A stretch of 64,000 nucleotides of DNA from positions 27,787 through 91,786 of the forward strand of contig JAHHHZ010000035.1 of the NCBI GenBank assembly GCA_019359095.1, in the 5' to 3' direction. A model generated the notes under the pieces. The model was not told where the DNA came from and did no database searches. It saw only the letters and a list, made by a program, of their open reading frames with translations. Positions 8,460-17,474 of this stretch are shown one piece after another. The position numbers and the translations under genes are program-made. The DNA is from Pleurocapsa minor HA4230-MV1 (GTDB taxonomy: Bacteria > Cyanobacteriota > Cyanobacteriia > Cyanobacteriales > Xenococcaceae). Numbering within the stretch: position 1 is the first letter of the stretch; each line of letters starts with the position of its first letter.

Positions 8460-8876
8460 ATGACTACAACTCCTCAATCACCAACAACTGACGACGAGCT
8501 AAAATATGGCGAAAGAGCGATCGCCGAAGGGGAATTAATTACCTTTCCCAACCCCAGAATTGGTCGTAAATACGATATTAGTATTACCCTGCCTGAATTT
8601 ACCTGTAAATGTCCTTTTTCGGGCTATCCTGACTTTGCGACGATCTATATTACCTATTGCCCCGATCAAACCGTAGTCGAGCTTAAAGGCTTAAAGCTGT
8701 ATATTAATAGCTACCGCGATCGCTATATTCCCCATGAAGAAGTAGTCAATCAAATTCTCGATGATTTTGTGGCAGCTTGCGATCCTTTGTCAGCGACGGT
8801 AAAAGGCGACTTTACCCCCAGAGGCAATGTGCATACAGTAATTGAAGTACATCACCAGAAATCAGAGTCTAATTAA
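8460..8876 (+). CDS. queF: PreQ0 reductase QueF, short type
   Basis: QueF reduces 7-cyano-7-deazaguanine to preQ1 with NADPH in queuosine biosynthesis. The 138-residue length is that of the single-domain type. The catalytic Cys lies in TCKCPFSGYPDF, the family motif reads ELKGLKLYINSYR, and the substrate-binding HEEVVNQI stretch follows. No other queuosine genes are nearby and no preQ1 riboswitch was recognised in the short upstream gap, which holds a dispersed repeat instead. Confidence 0.95.
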   Translation: MTTTPQSPTTDDELKYGERAIAEGELITFPNPRIGRKYDISITLPEFTCKCPFSGYPDFATIYITYCPDQTVVELKGLKLYINSYRDRYIPHEEVVNQILDDFVAACDPLSATVKGDFTPRGNVHTVIEVHHQKSESN

Positions 8877-8904
8877 TTTAACTCTAGTAATCGATTACAA
8901 TAAA

Positions 8905-8922
8905 TCAGTAAAGATTTGTAAA
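8905..8922 (-). promoter_or_regulatory. Possible HLR1/RpaB-type site before the Hlip gene
   Basis: On the minus strand this reads TTTACAAA, two bases, then TTTACTGA. The known HLR1 consensus is two (G/T)TTACA(A/T)(A/T) half-sites two bases apart. The first half fits fully and the second partly. It ends 26 bases before the Hlip ATG. Confidence 0.35.
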
Positions 8923-8947
8923 TGTAATTTAACTAGAGGATTTAGTC

Positions 8948-9121
8948 ATGAAAAGCGAAATAAAACCAAGTCAAACTCCCGATCTTGAAGATCCTAAGTT
9001 CGGTTTTAACTCTTATGCCGAACGCCTCAACTCTCGTGCAGCGATGATTGGTTTTGCAGCAATTTTGATTATTGAATACACTACAGGCAAAGGTTTACTG
9101 GCTTGGTTGGGTTTACAGTAA
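8948..9121 (+). CDS. High-light-inducible protein (Hlip/Scp)
   Basis: This 57-residue single-helix member of the chlorophyll a/b-binding superfamily works in thylakoid membranes, binding pigments and protecting photosystem assembly under light stress. The hallmark segment AERLNSRAAMIGFAA with Glu, Asn and Arg at the chlorophyll-binding positions is seen at about 24-38, and the helix continues to the C-terminus (GLLAWLGLQ). The ATG at 8948 is preceded by agagga, a plausible ribosome-binding site. A possible HLR1 element lies just upstream, fitting light control. Confidence 0.93.
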   Translation: MKSEIKPSQTPDLEDPKFGFNSYAERLNSRAAMIGFAAILIIEYTTGKGLLAWLGLQ

Positions 9122-9342
9122 AGGGCTTTGCCCTAGCTATAAGCCATAAGCTATTTAGTTAAGTAATCTAAATCCGCTAAAAGCTAAAGGCTAAAGCCCG
9201 AAGCCTAAAAGTTTTTTTTGGTAAATTTGGAGAATGCAGATCGAAAGATGAGGAATTGGAGAAGTTACTGATTAAATCATGCTAAGAGTATTAGTGACTA
9301 AAACGACAACTTTAGCCAATATAGGCTGTCAAGCTAAAACTA

Positions 9343-10011
9343 ATGAGCGAATCAGTTACACAAAATAACCAGAATAATTGCGAATCTGGTGCAGTGTTAA
9401 TTTCTCCCCATCTTTCAACTTCATCTCAGGTCAAATCTCCTCTTCAGTTAGGGGTAATGGCTTCTGGGAGTGGAACTAATTTTGCAGCAGTGGCAAAAGC
9501 GATCGCTGATGGCAAACTCAACGCAGAGATCAAAGTCTTGATTTACAATAAACCCTGTGCCAAGGTAAAGGAACGAGCCGAAGAATATCATATTCCCACT
9601 GTACTGCTCGATCATCGCGCTTATCAAAACCGAGAAGATTTAGATCGCGAAATTGTAGCTGTTTTCAAAGCCTATGGTGTAGATTGGGTAATCATGGCAG
9701 GCTGGATGAGAATTACAACTCAGGTTTTGCTCGATGGCTATCCTAACCGCGTGATCAATATTCATCCTAGTCTATTGCCTAGTTTTAAGGGAATTAAAGC
9801 AATTGAACAAGCGTTGCAGGCAAAAGTTAAGATCACTGGCTGTACGGTGCATTTAGTCAGCCTAGAAGTAGATAGTGGTGAGATTATCATGCAGGCTGCC
9901 GTGCCAGTCTTGAGGGATGATACTCTAGATACTCTTCATGCCAGGATACAGGTGCAGGAACATCAGATTTTGCCTCAAGCGATCGCCATTGCTGCATCTC
10001 AATCAAGCTAG
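9343..10011 (+). CDS. purN: Phosphoribosylglycinamide formyltransferase PurN
   Basis: PurN transfers formyl from 10-formyl-tetrahydrofolate to GAR in purine synthesis. The phosphate loop (ASGSGTNF), the catalytic Asn-x-His (INIHPSLLPSFKG) and the later Asp in EVDSGEII are present. About 35 low-complexity residues precede the conserved start (LQLGVMASG); they may be real or translation may start further in, but no better-placed ATG is visible. Total length is 222 residues. It is followed by repeats and then the convergent rpmB gene. Confidence 0.95.
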   Translation: MSESVTQNNQNNCESGAVLISPHLSTSSQVKSPLQLGVMASGSGTNFAAVAKAIADGKLNAEIKVLIYNKPCAKVKERAEEYHIPTVLLDHRAYQNREDLDREIVAVFKAYGVDWVIMAGWMRITTQVLLDGYPNRVINIHPSLLPSFKGIKAIEQALQAKVKITGCTVHLVSLEVDSGEIIMQAAVPVLRDDTLDTLHARIQVQEHQILPQAIAIAASQSS

Positions 10012-10074
10012 CTTATCGTCAAAACATTAGTAATAAAATTGCAGCCAAAAGACCATAATCGCGATTAGGCTCCA

Positions 10075-10153
10075 AGCCCTTGCCCTAAAGGACTAGTCCT
10101 AAAGGATTAGCTTCGCGTCCTTCGCGTCGTACCCGAATGGGTATACGCTTTGC
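10075..10153. repeat. Dispersed CCTAAAGG palindromic repeat with HIP1 end
   Basis: Two CCTAAAGG cores flank ACTAGT and are followed by attagcttcgcgtcc and ttcgcgtcg-type sequence ending at a HIP1 site. It sits in the gap between the convergent purN and rpmB genes. It shares long stretches with the copies at 8371 and 63936. Confidence 0.75.
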
Positions 10154-10223
10154 GATCGCTCATTAGTCAAGAGGCTGCTAAAACTTGCTATATTCAGTTT
10201 TTTTAACTGTAATCAAAGTTGGT

Positions 10224-10460
10224 TTAGTATTGATTAAGATTAATCCCAGCTTCTTTCGCCATTGCACCGATGCCTCTTTTTTCTAGAGTCTTAATGGCTT
10301 TAGTTGATAGACGTAATCTTACCCAGCGATTACCTTCCGCCCACCATACTCTTTTCCATTGCAGATTAACACCCTGCAATTTTTTGATCCGACGGTGCGA
10401 GTGAGACACTGCCATCGCGTTATTGGCTTTTTTGCCCGTTATTGTACACTTACGACCCAT
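10224..10460 (-). CDS. rpmB: 50S ribosomal protein L28
   Basis: L28 is a structural protein of the large ribosomal subunit. The N-terminus [16 protein letters not shown] and the segment [17 protein letters not shown] are characteristic. The length of 78 residues matches the family. It is encoded alone and followed by a zinc-ribbon frame further along the strand. Confidence 0.97.
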   Translation of the reverse strand: MGRKCTITGKKANNAMAVSHSHRRIKKLQGVNLQWKRVWWAEGNRWVRLRLSTKAIKTLEKRGIGAMAKEAGINLNQY

Positions 10461-10580
10461 GATTTACCTTAAAATACGTTTCACAATCTATCATTATAGT
10501 CAAACTTAGACCTAGATTATTATTTTATTCAAAAGCTTCAAGCTATAAGCTATAGGTTCTAGGCATTTGGCATAAAGTAG

Positions 10581-10790
10581 CTAACCCCAACGATGAGCAA
10601 ACAGCATTAACTCTTCAACCGAAAATTCGTCCTGCCAACTACAGTTTTGACACTTAAACCCAAATCTTTGATTAGTCAGAAATTCTCGATACTCAATTTT
10701 TTTAGATAAGCAATGGGGGCAGCGACCTTTAAGTATGCAAGATTTTAACGATTCCTGTTTGTCTTTGATAGCTTTTTCTGAATAATAATA
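10581..10790 (-). CDS. Small zinc-ribbon protein without a standard start codon
   Basis: Between a TAA ending at 10791 and a TAG at 10581 lies a 69-codon open frame on the minus strand. It carries CPHC (about codons 24-27) and CQNC (about 47-50) separated by a typical zinc-ribbon strand region, then SWQDEFSVEELMLFAHR. This looks like genuine protein sequence, but the frame holds no ATG, GTG or TTG before the first CxxC. It may use a rare start such as ATC or ATT, or have lost its 5' end. It begins about 60 bases after the Crp-type regulator ends on the same strand and may be cotranscribed with it. Role unknown; nucleic-acid binding is possible. Confidence 0.55.
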   Translation of the reverse strand, partial: YYYSEKAIKDKQESLKSCILKGRCPHCLSKKIEYREFLTNQRFGFKCQNCSWQDEFSVEELMLFAHRWG

Positions 10791-10852
10791 TTAATCTAAC
10801 TTATTTAATGCATAATAATATATTTGTTGTCAGTACGTTATTGTACTAATGT

Positions 10853-11569
10853 TTAACCTCTACGAGAACCTAACAGGCGAATAAATTCATTTTGTACCAG
10901 ATGATAACATTCACAAGCTGTTTCTTCTAACGCCTGTTGACTGAGAATCGTGATTTTACCCCTGCTATAGCGAATTATGCCCGCTTGCTGTAAAATACCT
11001 GCGGCAACGGTAACTCCAGAACGGCGCGTACCTAACATATTGGCAATAAATTCTTGAGTTAATGGCAATTCATCTTTTAAGATGCAGTCTTGAACTGAAA
11101 GCAGCCAGCGCGCCAGTCTTTCCTCAATATTATGCTGACGATTGCAAGCAGCACTTTGAGATACCTGAGTTAACAACGCTTGAGTATAGAGCAAAAGTAG
11201 CTTTTGTAGTTTTTCTCCTCGCTGAAACTCTTCAAGCACCACTTCTGCTGGAACTTCCAGTGCTGAACCAGAAATCTGTACTATGGTTCTACTGGTGGTG
11301 GAATAGCCACCTAAAATGGCCGTTAGACCAATCATACCTTCATTGCCAATTAAACCGATCTCCGTAGTTGAACCATCCACCATAATAGACACGAGAGAGA
11401 TCATGGCTCGTTGGGGAAAATAAATTTTGCGAATCGGTTCGTTGGGTTCTAAAAGAATTTCTCCACTGATGAGATTAACTTGTTTTAGATGCGAAGCGAG
11501 ACGGCGATATTCAGCTGGGGGCAAAGCTGCCAATATTTGATTGATTGGGAGATCTGCATGATCGCTCAT
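10853..11569 (-). CDS. Crp/Fnr-family transcriptional regulator
   Basis: This 238-residue regulator has an N-terminal cupin-like effector domain (about 10-130) and a C-terminal winged helix (about 160-225, with TQEFIANMLGTRRSGVTVAAGILQQAG). The classical cyclic-nucleotide phosphate cassette is not evident and no Fe-S Cys set is seen, so the ligand is unknown. It lies downstream of gyrB on the same strand but is separated from it by a strong terminator, so it probably has its own promoter. Confidence 0.85.
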   Translation of the reverse strand: MSDHADLPINQILAALPPAEYRRLASHLKQVNLISGEILLEPNEPIRKIYFPQRAMISLVSIMVDGSTTEIGLIGNEGMIGLTAILGGYSTTSRTIVQISGSALEVPAEVVLEEFQRGEKLQKLLLLYTQALLTQVSQSAACNRQHNIEERLARWLLSVQDCILKDELPLTQEFIANMLGTRRSGVTVAAGILQQAGIIRYSRGKITILSQQALEETACECYHLVQNEFIRLLGSRRG

Positions 11570-11800
11570 TATTTTGTCAATTTAGATTAATTAAATCGAA
11601 GCAGAGTATACTAAGGTCTATGCTTCAATCAGATAAATCTTCTAAATCTTCTGTCATGGCGCTCTAGTATAGGCTTCAGGGTCATAAAATTAGACTATTA
11701 TTTAGCACAATTGCCGATAATAATCTGATTCGTCAAAAATTATACAGAACAAAAATGACGCGATCAGTCCGTTATTGTACATAAGTTTACATTTCGCAAT

Positions 11801-11836
11801 AAAAAAACACTTAATCGCATTTGTGGGATTAAGCAT
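11801..11836 (-). terminator. Rho-independent terminator after gyrB
   Basis: On the minus strand the arms GCTTAATC and GATTAAG pair across a short loop and are followed at once by seven T (the A run at 11801-11807 on the plus strand). It lies about 57 bases past the gyrB stop and should end its transcript. Confidence 0.75.
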
Positions 11837-11892
11837 TTTATTAAGTAAAGCTAATTATGGCTGCACGCAGCTAATCGCCTGCGTTAGAAATG

Positions 11893-14800
11893 TTAAATAT
11901 CTAGATCATCGAGATTTAAGTTGGGTGCGTGAGTCTCAATAAATTCTCTTCTGGGAGCAACGCGATCGCCCATCAACACAGTAAAAATGCGATCGGCTTC
12001 AGCTGCATCATCGATCTCTACCTGTTTCATCGCACGGGTTGCAGGATTCATGGTGGTATCCCAAAGCTGTTGGGGCATCATTTCACCTAAACCTTTGAAT
12101 CGCTGGATCGTATAGTTGGCATTATCAGGAAATTCAGCAATGCGCTGTTGTAATTCGCGATCGCTATAGCAATATTGATGGTTGCGTCCCCGTTCTAATT
12201 TATATAGTGGGGGACAGGCAATATAAATATAACCCTGATCGACTAAAGCCCTTTGATAACGGAAGAAGAAGGTTAAGATTAAAGTTCTAATGTGCGCTCC
12301 ATCAACGTCAGCATCCGTCATAATCACAATGCGGTGATAGCGTAATTGGGAAGGATCGAACTCATCTCCTTTGATACCTAACCCCAAGGCGGTAATCATC
12401 GACTGAATCTCATTGTTCTTATAGATTTTGCTGTCATCAGTCTTTTCAATGTTGATAATTTTACCTCTTAGGGGCAAAATTGCTTGAAAACGGCGATCGC
12501 GTCCTTGTTTAGCACTGTTATGAACAAATACACCACTAGCTAAAGCAAAGTTATGAGTATGGGGAACTTCAATATCATAAACATCATATCTTTCTGTAAC
12601 AGGCTCGATTTTGACAACTCTGTGGTTATAGTTGGCAACTGCTTCATAAGCCTGTTCTCGATCTCCAGCAAAGTAGCGAGTAGTAAAAGTATCGAATTTC
12701 AACAAGGATTTATCCTTAGTCTGAAGACGATGTTGACGGTAAGTCTCTAAATCTAGACTACCTTGTTCTATTTCAATCTGTTTTAAGGCTTCAAGGGTTT
12801 TAAGGTAATAAGTCTTATTTAAAGCTTCACGACGTTTTTGACGAAACTCATCCGTCCACTGTTCTTTGGTTTTTGCTTGACGCCAAGCTAACAACTCTTG
12901 ATTTTGCCATTGTTTTTGCGCAATTTCTGATAGTTCTTGTTTGGCTTCTGGGTGATTAGCAAAATATTTACTAGTTCTGGCAGCTTGAGCTAATTTGTTG
13001 GCTTCATCACTCCAGTACTCTTTTTGTGCTTGTTCTAAGTGTTGTCGATTTTGTTGGCGATATGCTTCATTACTTTCATAAAATTCTCGCCATTTTTGCA
13101 TCATGTAAGCTTTATAGGCTTCGTCTTGCCACTGTTTTTTAGCCTGTTGGGATAACAATTCTCTGGTTTTAGGCTGCTTCATGCGATCGCTCATTTTAGA
13201 ACGAAATTCGGCACTTTGACGAATTTGTCGACACTTTTCGATTACTTCAGGACGATGAAGAGTTTTTTCAATCTGAATTCGATGCAAGGCAAGATGTTCT
13301 GAGGCAGAAAGTCTTTGCAGATTAGTAGGATTATTGTTCAGCTTATTAAAATCAATATGATGACAATGCTCACCATCTTCTTGCTGATAAACGCCCTGCC
13401 AACGGTTATACCAATCAGCAATAGTATGGGTAAATAGCCAAGAATCAGAACGAGTATCCCAAACCATTTCATAACCATCAATGGTGATACCTGGTTCCTG
13501 AATGTCAGAAAGTTTACGATACAGTGGCATCAGAGAGTCATTACTTGTCAAAGATGCTGCTGCTTTATAAGTACCGTTGCGTAATAAGAAACGATGGTCT
13601 GGAGTACAGATAATTTCTGCTCCATTATCAAGAGTTACTTTGATCACCTCGGCATTTTTTTTGGTAACTCTAGCGTTGATAATTTTTTCCACCCCAACTT
13701 TGCCATCTTGACGAATTGTGTAGCAGAAATTTTGCTTACCAGCTTCTTGCTCGGCTACTAGCTCTTTAAAACTGAGAGAGCGACCATCTATTAAAGCTAC
13801 TTCTGTATCTCCTGAAAAACATCCCCCCGCTGAATCGCCTTCCACCAGGAAGATCTCTGACTCTTCAGGATCGCGAGAACTACAGTCAGCGAGCTTTCCT
13901 GGTAGAGGAGAAGATTCTAATACAGATTTACGGCGGACTAATTCCCGTGCATGACGAGCGGCTTCGGCTGCTTTAAAAGACTGCACCGCCTTCTCAATAA
14001 TCGAGTCCCCTACATTGAGATTAAACTCTAGGTATTCATTCAAGACTTCTCCTACCAGAGAATCAACAATACCGCGAACTTCTGTATTACCTAGCTTGGT
14101 TTTTGTCTGTCCTTCAAATTCAGGATCGGGTACTTTAACCGAAACAACTCCCGTTAAACCCTCGCGGATATTTTCACCCCCTAGGTTAGAATCACTTTCC
14201 TTCAGCTTGTTGCGCTTACGGGCAAAAGAATTCATGGTTCTAGTTAGGACAGTTTTCAATCCTTCTAGATGAGTTCCACCATCAATGGTGCGGATGTTGT
14301 TAGCAAAGCCCAACAGGTTATCACTATAGGCATCAATACACCACTGCAAAGCTACTTCTACAGTTACGCCATTTTTCTCTTTGTTGATATAAATAATATT
14401 CTCATGAAGAGCATCTTTGTCGCGATTCATATATTCGACATACTCTTTGATCCCACCCTCGTAACAAAAAGTGTCCTGACGCTGTTCTTCTCCACGGTTG
14501 TCGCTGAAGGTAATCTTAATCCCTGCATTGAGATAAGCTAACTCTTTTAACCGTTTTGACAAGACATCATATTCAAAAACAGTGGTTTCAGTAAAGATGG
14601 TATCATCAGGAATAAAATGAACCGATGTTCCCGTGCGTTTAGGCTGTTCTTTGTTCGGCTTCACTTCTAACTGACCTTGAGGTTTACCCTGTTGGTAGGA
14701 TTGCAGATGAACCTTTTGGTCGCGCCAGACTGTAACCTCAACTAATTTAGACAGGGCATTAACAACCGATACACCGACTCCATGTAAACCACCAGAAACC

Positions 14801-15132
14801 TTGTAACCACTGCCGTCACCACCAAATTTTCCTCCAGCGTGCAGCACTGTCATTACTGTTTCCAGGGCAGACTTGCCTGTTTTAGAATGAATTCCTGTGG
14901 GAATACCCCGTCCGTCATCGGTGACCGTGATTGAGCCATCGGGATTAATGTCAACTTCGATATGGGTGCAAAAACCAGCCAATGCCTCATCAATCGAGTT
15001 GTCCACCACCTCATATACCAGGTGATGCAGTCCCTTGGGCCCTGTTGAACCAATATACATCCCTGGACGTTTGCGTACTGCTTCTAAACCCTCCAGTACC
15101 TGAATTTGATCGGCATCGTAAGTGGTAGTCAT
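11893..15132 (-). CDS. gyrB: DNA gyrase subunit B containing an intein
   Basis: GyrB is the ATPase subunit of gyrase, which introduces negative supercoils. The frame codes for 1079 residues: the GHKL ATPase region (EALAGF, DDGRGIP, GGLHGVGVSVVNAL), the transducer, then the TOPRIM motif EGDSAGG, where an intein of 435 residues begins, and after it SAKQGRDRRFQAILPLRGKI and DADVDGAHIR. Removing residues 438-872 gives a 644-residue GyrB, the usual cyanobacterial size. The ATG is at 15132 and a terminator follows the gene. The active enzyme depends on splicing, because the insertion is within the catalytic TOPRIM core. Confidence 0.97.
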   Translation of the reverse strand: MTTTYDADQIQVLEGLEAVRKRPGMYIGSTGPKGLHHLVYEVVDNSIDEALAGFCTHIEVDINPDGSITVTDDGRGIPTGIHSKTGKSALETVMTVLHAGGKFGGDGSGYKVSGGLHGVGVSVVNALSKLVEVTVWRDQKVHLQSYQQGKPQGQLEVKPNKEQPKRTGTSVHFIPDDTIFTETTVFEYDVLSKRLKELAYLNAGIKITFSDNRGEEQRQDTFCYEGGIKEYVEYMNRDKDALHENIIYINKEKNGVTVEVALQWCIDAYSDNLLGFANNIRTIDGGTHLEGLKTVLTRTMNSFARKRNKLKESDSNLGGENIREGLTGVVSVKVPDPEFEGQTKTKLGNTEVRGIVDSLVGEVLNEYLEFNLNVGDSIIEKAVQSFKAAEAARHARELVRRKSVLESSPLPGKLADCSSRDPEESEIFLVEGDSAGGCFSGDTEVALIDGRSLSFKELVAEQEAGKQNFCYTIRQDGKVGVEKIINARVTKKNAEVIKVTLDNGAEIICTPDHRFLLRNGTYKAAASLTSNDSLMPLYRKLSDIQEPGITIDGYEMVWDTRSDSWLFTHTIADWYNRWQGVYQQEDGEHCHHIDFNKLNNNPTNLQRLSASEHLALHRIQIEKTLHRPEVIEKCRQIRQSAEFRSKMSDRMKQPKTRELLSQQAKKQWQDEAYKAYMMQKWREFYESNEAYRQQNRQHLEQAQKEYWSDEANKLAQAARTSKYFANHPEAKQELSEIAQKQWQNQELLAWRQAKTKEQWTDEFRQKRREALNKTYYLKTLEALKQIEIEQGSLDLETYRQHRLQTKDKSLLKFDTFTTRYFAGDREQAYEAVANYNHRVVKIEPVTERYDVYDIEVPHTHNFALASGVFVHNSAKQGRDRRFQAILPLRGKIINIEKTDDSKIYKNNEIQSMITALGLGIKGDEFDPSQLRYHRIVIMTDADVDGAHIRTLILTFFFRYQRALVDQGYIYIACPPLYKLERGRNHQYCYSDRELQQRIAEFPDNANYTIQRFKGLGEMMPQQLWDTTMNPATRAMKQVEIDDAAEADRIFTVLMGDRVAPRREFIETHAPNLNLDDLDI
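12517..13821 (-). mobile_element. GyrB intein with HNH homing endonuclease
   Basis: The intein spans 435 codons. It starts with Cys (CFSGDTEVAL), has a block B TPDH motif, ends in GVFVHN with the penultimate His and final Asn, and is followed by Ser, so all splicing residues are present. The middle carries an HNH-type nuclease motif (HCHHIDFNKLNNNPTNLQRL) and a long helical region with repeated short W/Q-rich segments that probably bind DNA. Insertion point, length and sequence match the known Synechocystis GyrB intein family. The endonuclease frame looks intact, so homing may still be possible. Confidence 0.95.
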
Positions 15133-15378
15133 GTATTTCTCCGAAAAAGCCTTAGAGCGTTAGTGATTGATGCGTGATGAAAAATTACTCAAAAATTCTA
15201 ACACAAAAGGTCTATTGACCGCCTTAAAGCTTTCTAAATTGATCTTTGGCTGTGGGATTGTACCCTTGATTTATGGCGAGATAATGATCGACATTCCAAT
15301 AGAGCTATTTGTCCTTCGGGTTGCGCCTTCTTGATAAACTTAAACTTAAGCATAGTCAAGATAAAATCGATAAAATTT

Positions 15379-17115
15379 ATGCCCTCTGCTAATAAAGCCC
15401 AGGATGTCCAGGTGTTTCCCGTCGCTGCTGATACTCGCGTGTTGCGATCGCGTACTTGGTCACGACTCAAATTTGAAATTGAATACGCCCTCCAAAAAGG
15501 GACTACTGCTAATTCTTATTTAATTGAAGCAGAACGGGTAGCGTTATTCGACCCCCCAGGAGAATCTTTTACGCAAATATTTCTGGATGCGCTGCAAGCT
15601 CGGATCGATCCGCAACAGATTGATTATGTCGTGTTAGGGCATATTAATCCTAACCGCGCTGGTACTCTCAAAGCTTTACTCGCCATTGCACCCCAAATTA
15701 CCATTGTTTGTTCTAATCCTGGTGCGATATCTCTAGCCAAAATTCTGCCTGATACAGAATTAAAGCTGCAAATTATTAAGGGAGAAGATACTCTCGATCT
15801 TGGTCAAGGTCATGTTTTAGAGTTTGTGACTACTCCTAACCCGCGTTACCCCGATCATCTTTGTACTTACGATCCGCAAACGGCAGTTTTATATACCGAT
15901 AAAATATTTGGTTGTCATGTGTGTGGCGATCGCGTTTTTGATGAAGGTTGGACGGTAGACAGCGAAGATCGGCGCTACTATTTTGATTGTTTGATTGCCC
16001 CCCACGCGCGACAAATGATGATTAGTCTGGATAAACTGGCGGCTAAACCTGCTCGTGTCTACGCTACAGGCCACGGCTCTTTGGTTAAATATAGCCTAAT
16101 GGAGCTAACAGCCGATTATCGCACCTGGGCGCAACAGCAGAATACTCTTGAATCACGGGTGGCTTTAATTTATGCTTCTGCCTATGGTAACACCGCCACT
16201 ATAGCTCAGGCGATCGCCAGAGGAATCACCAAAGCAGGGGTAGCGGTAGATTCAATTAATGCTGAATCTGCCAAACCAGAAGAAATCAAAACGGCAATTG
16301 AGCAATCTGCGGGCTTTATTATGGGTTCACCTACCCTGGGAGGACATGCCCCAACTCAGATTCAGTCAGCTTTAGGGATTGTTTTGGCAAATGCAGCTAA
16401 GACTCAGCTAGCAGGGGTATTTGGCTCTTTTGGCTGGAGTGGTGAAGCAGTCGACTTGTTAGAAAATAAATTTCGTAATGCAGGTTATAAGTTTGGGTTT
16501 GAACCGATCCGCATTAAGTTCACACCTACAGATGCGGTACTCAAAACCTGTGAGGAAGCGGGTACAGACTTTGCCCAAGCCCTCAAAAAAGCTCGACGCG
16601 ATCGCCAAAAAGTAAGACAGGCTCAAGGTATTGATTCTGATGTAGATCGTACAGCTAAAGCTGTTGGTAGACTGGTAGGCTCAATGTGTATTGTCACCAC
16701 TAAACAAGAGGAAGTATCGGGGGCGATGTTAGCTTCTTGGGTATCCCAAGCTACTTTTAATCCGCCTGGTTTAACTGTGGCTGTGGCGAAAGATAGAGCG
16801 ATCGAATCTCTTTTATTTAAAGGTAATAACTTTGTGCTTAATGTTTTGCCCGAAGGTAAACATATTCCTTTGATGAAGCATTTTCTCAAGCCGTTTGCTC
16901 CAGGAGAAGATCGTTTTACAGATGTAGCTACAGAGGAAGCTAGTAATGGTTGCCCGATCTTAAAGGATGCTTTGGCTTATGTTGAATGTCAGGTAGCTAA
17001 CCGCTTAGAATGTGGCGATCATTGGTTGCTCTATGCTGTCGCCCAACAGGGTAATGTTCTACAACCTGATGGTATTACAGCGATTCATCATCGTAAATCA
17101 GGAACACATTATTGA
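15379..17115 (+). CDS. flv1: Flavodiiron protein, Flv1-type
   Basis: Cyanobacterial class C flavodiiron proteins pass electrons from photosystem I to oxygen. The order here is a lactamase-like domain (about 30-260), a flavodoxin domain (about 262-405, VALIYASAYGNTATIAQAI) and a flavin reductase domain (about 435-578). The diiron ligands are replaced: the usual HxExDH reads HINPNR, as in Flv1/Flv2 partners, which act as heterodimers with Flv3 or Flv4. Flv1 rather than Flv2 is my reading and is less certain. The ATG at 15379 fits the family better than an in-frame TTG 48 bases upstream. No partner flv gene is in the window. Confidence 0.88.
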   Translation: MPSANKAQDVQVFPVAADTRVLRSRTWSRLKFEIEYALQKGTTANSYLIEAERVALFDPPGESFTQIFLDALQARIDPQQIDYVVLGHINPNRAGTLKALLAIAPQITIVCSNPGAISLAKILPDTELKLQIIKGEDTLDLGQGHVLEFVTTPNPRYPDHLCTYDPQTAVLYTDKIFGCHVCGDRVFDEGWTVDSEDRRYYFDCLIAPHARQMMISLDKLAAKPARVYATGHGSLVKYSLMELTADYRTWAQQQNTLESRVALIYASAYGNTATIAQAIARGITKAGVAVDSINAESAKPEEIKTAIEQSAGFIMGSPTLGGHAPTQIQSALGIVLANAAKTQLAGVFGSFGWSGEAVDLLENKFRNAGYKFGFEPIRIKFTPTDAVLKTCEEAGTDFAQALKKARRDRQKVRQAQGIDSDVDRTAKAVGRLVGSMCIVTTKQEEVSGAMLASWVSQATFNPPGLTVAVAKDRAIESLLFKGNNFVLNVLPEGKHIPLMKHFLKPFAPGEDRFTDVATEEASNGCPILKDALAYVECQVANRLECGDHWLLYAVAQQGNVLQPDGITAIHHRKSGTHY

Positions 17116-17223
17116 CGCTAACTGACGTTACCCATAGAAGAGTTAGTAATTACAATTATGTCGGGAGATAGGGAGACAATACTTCTCGTTTAACAAATGC
17201 GGATTAATCTATGAGGCTAGAAA

Positions 17224-17373
17224 AGTAACGAGTAACGAGTAACAAGTAACCCTACCTACTATTCACTACCTATTTGCGAAGCTTATCCTTTAGGACTACC
17301 TACTACTTAACTAATCAATAACAAAGCTTAAACGAGAAGTATTGGATAGGGAGATAGGGAGATGGGGAGATAA
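17224..17373. repeat. Mixed short tandem repeats between convergent genes
   Basis: The gap from 17116 to 17474 has no gene. It contains gtaacga-type heptamers (17224-17250), a partial CCTTTAGG element near 17287 and gatagggaga-type units (17345-17373). It separates flv1 from the convergent mlaD-like gene. Confidence 0.7.
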
Positions 17374-17474
17374 TTATTGCCCCAAGTCCCCACACCCCTA
17401 CGTAAAAACTATAGAGTAAATTAGCAGGTGCGTAATATCAGAATTATTAAGTTTACTTGAACAAGCAAACTCTT

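Noticed and set aside
11570..11892. Possible small gene between the Crp-type regulator and gyrB
   Set aside because: No coding frame seen; it holds the gyrB terminator and presumably the regulator's promoter.
15234..15470. Minus-strand open frame before flv1
   Set aside because: It overlaps the conserved start of flv1 and shows no protein-family signal.
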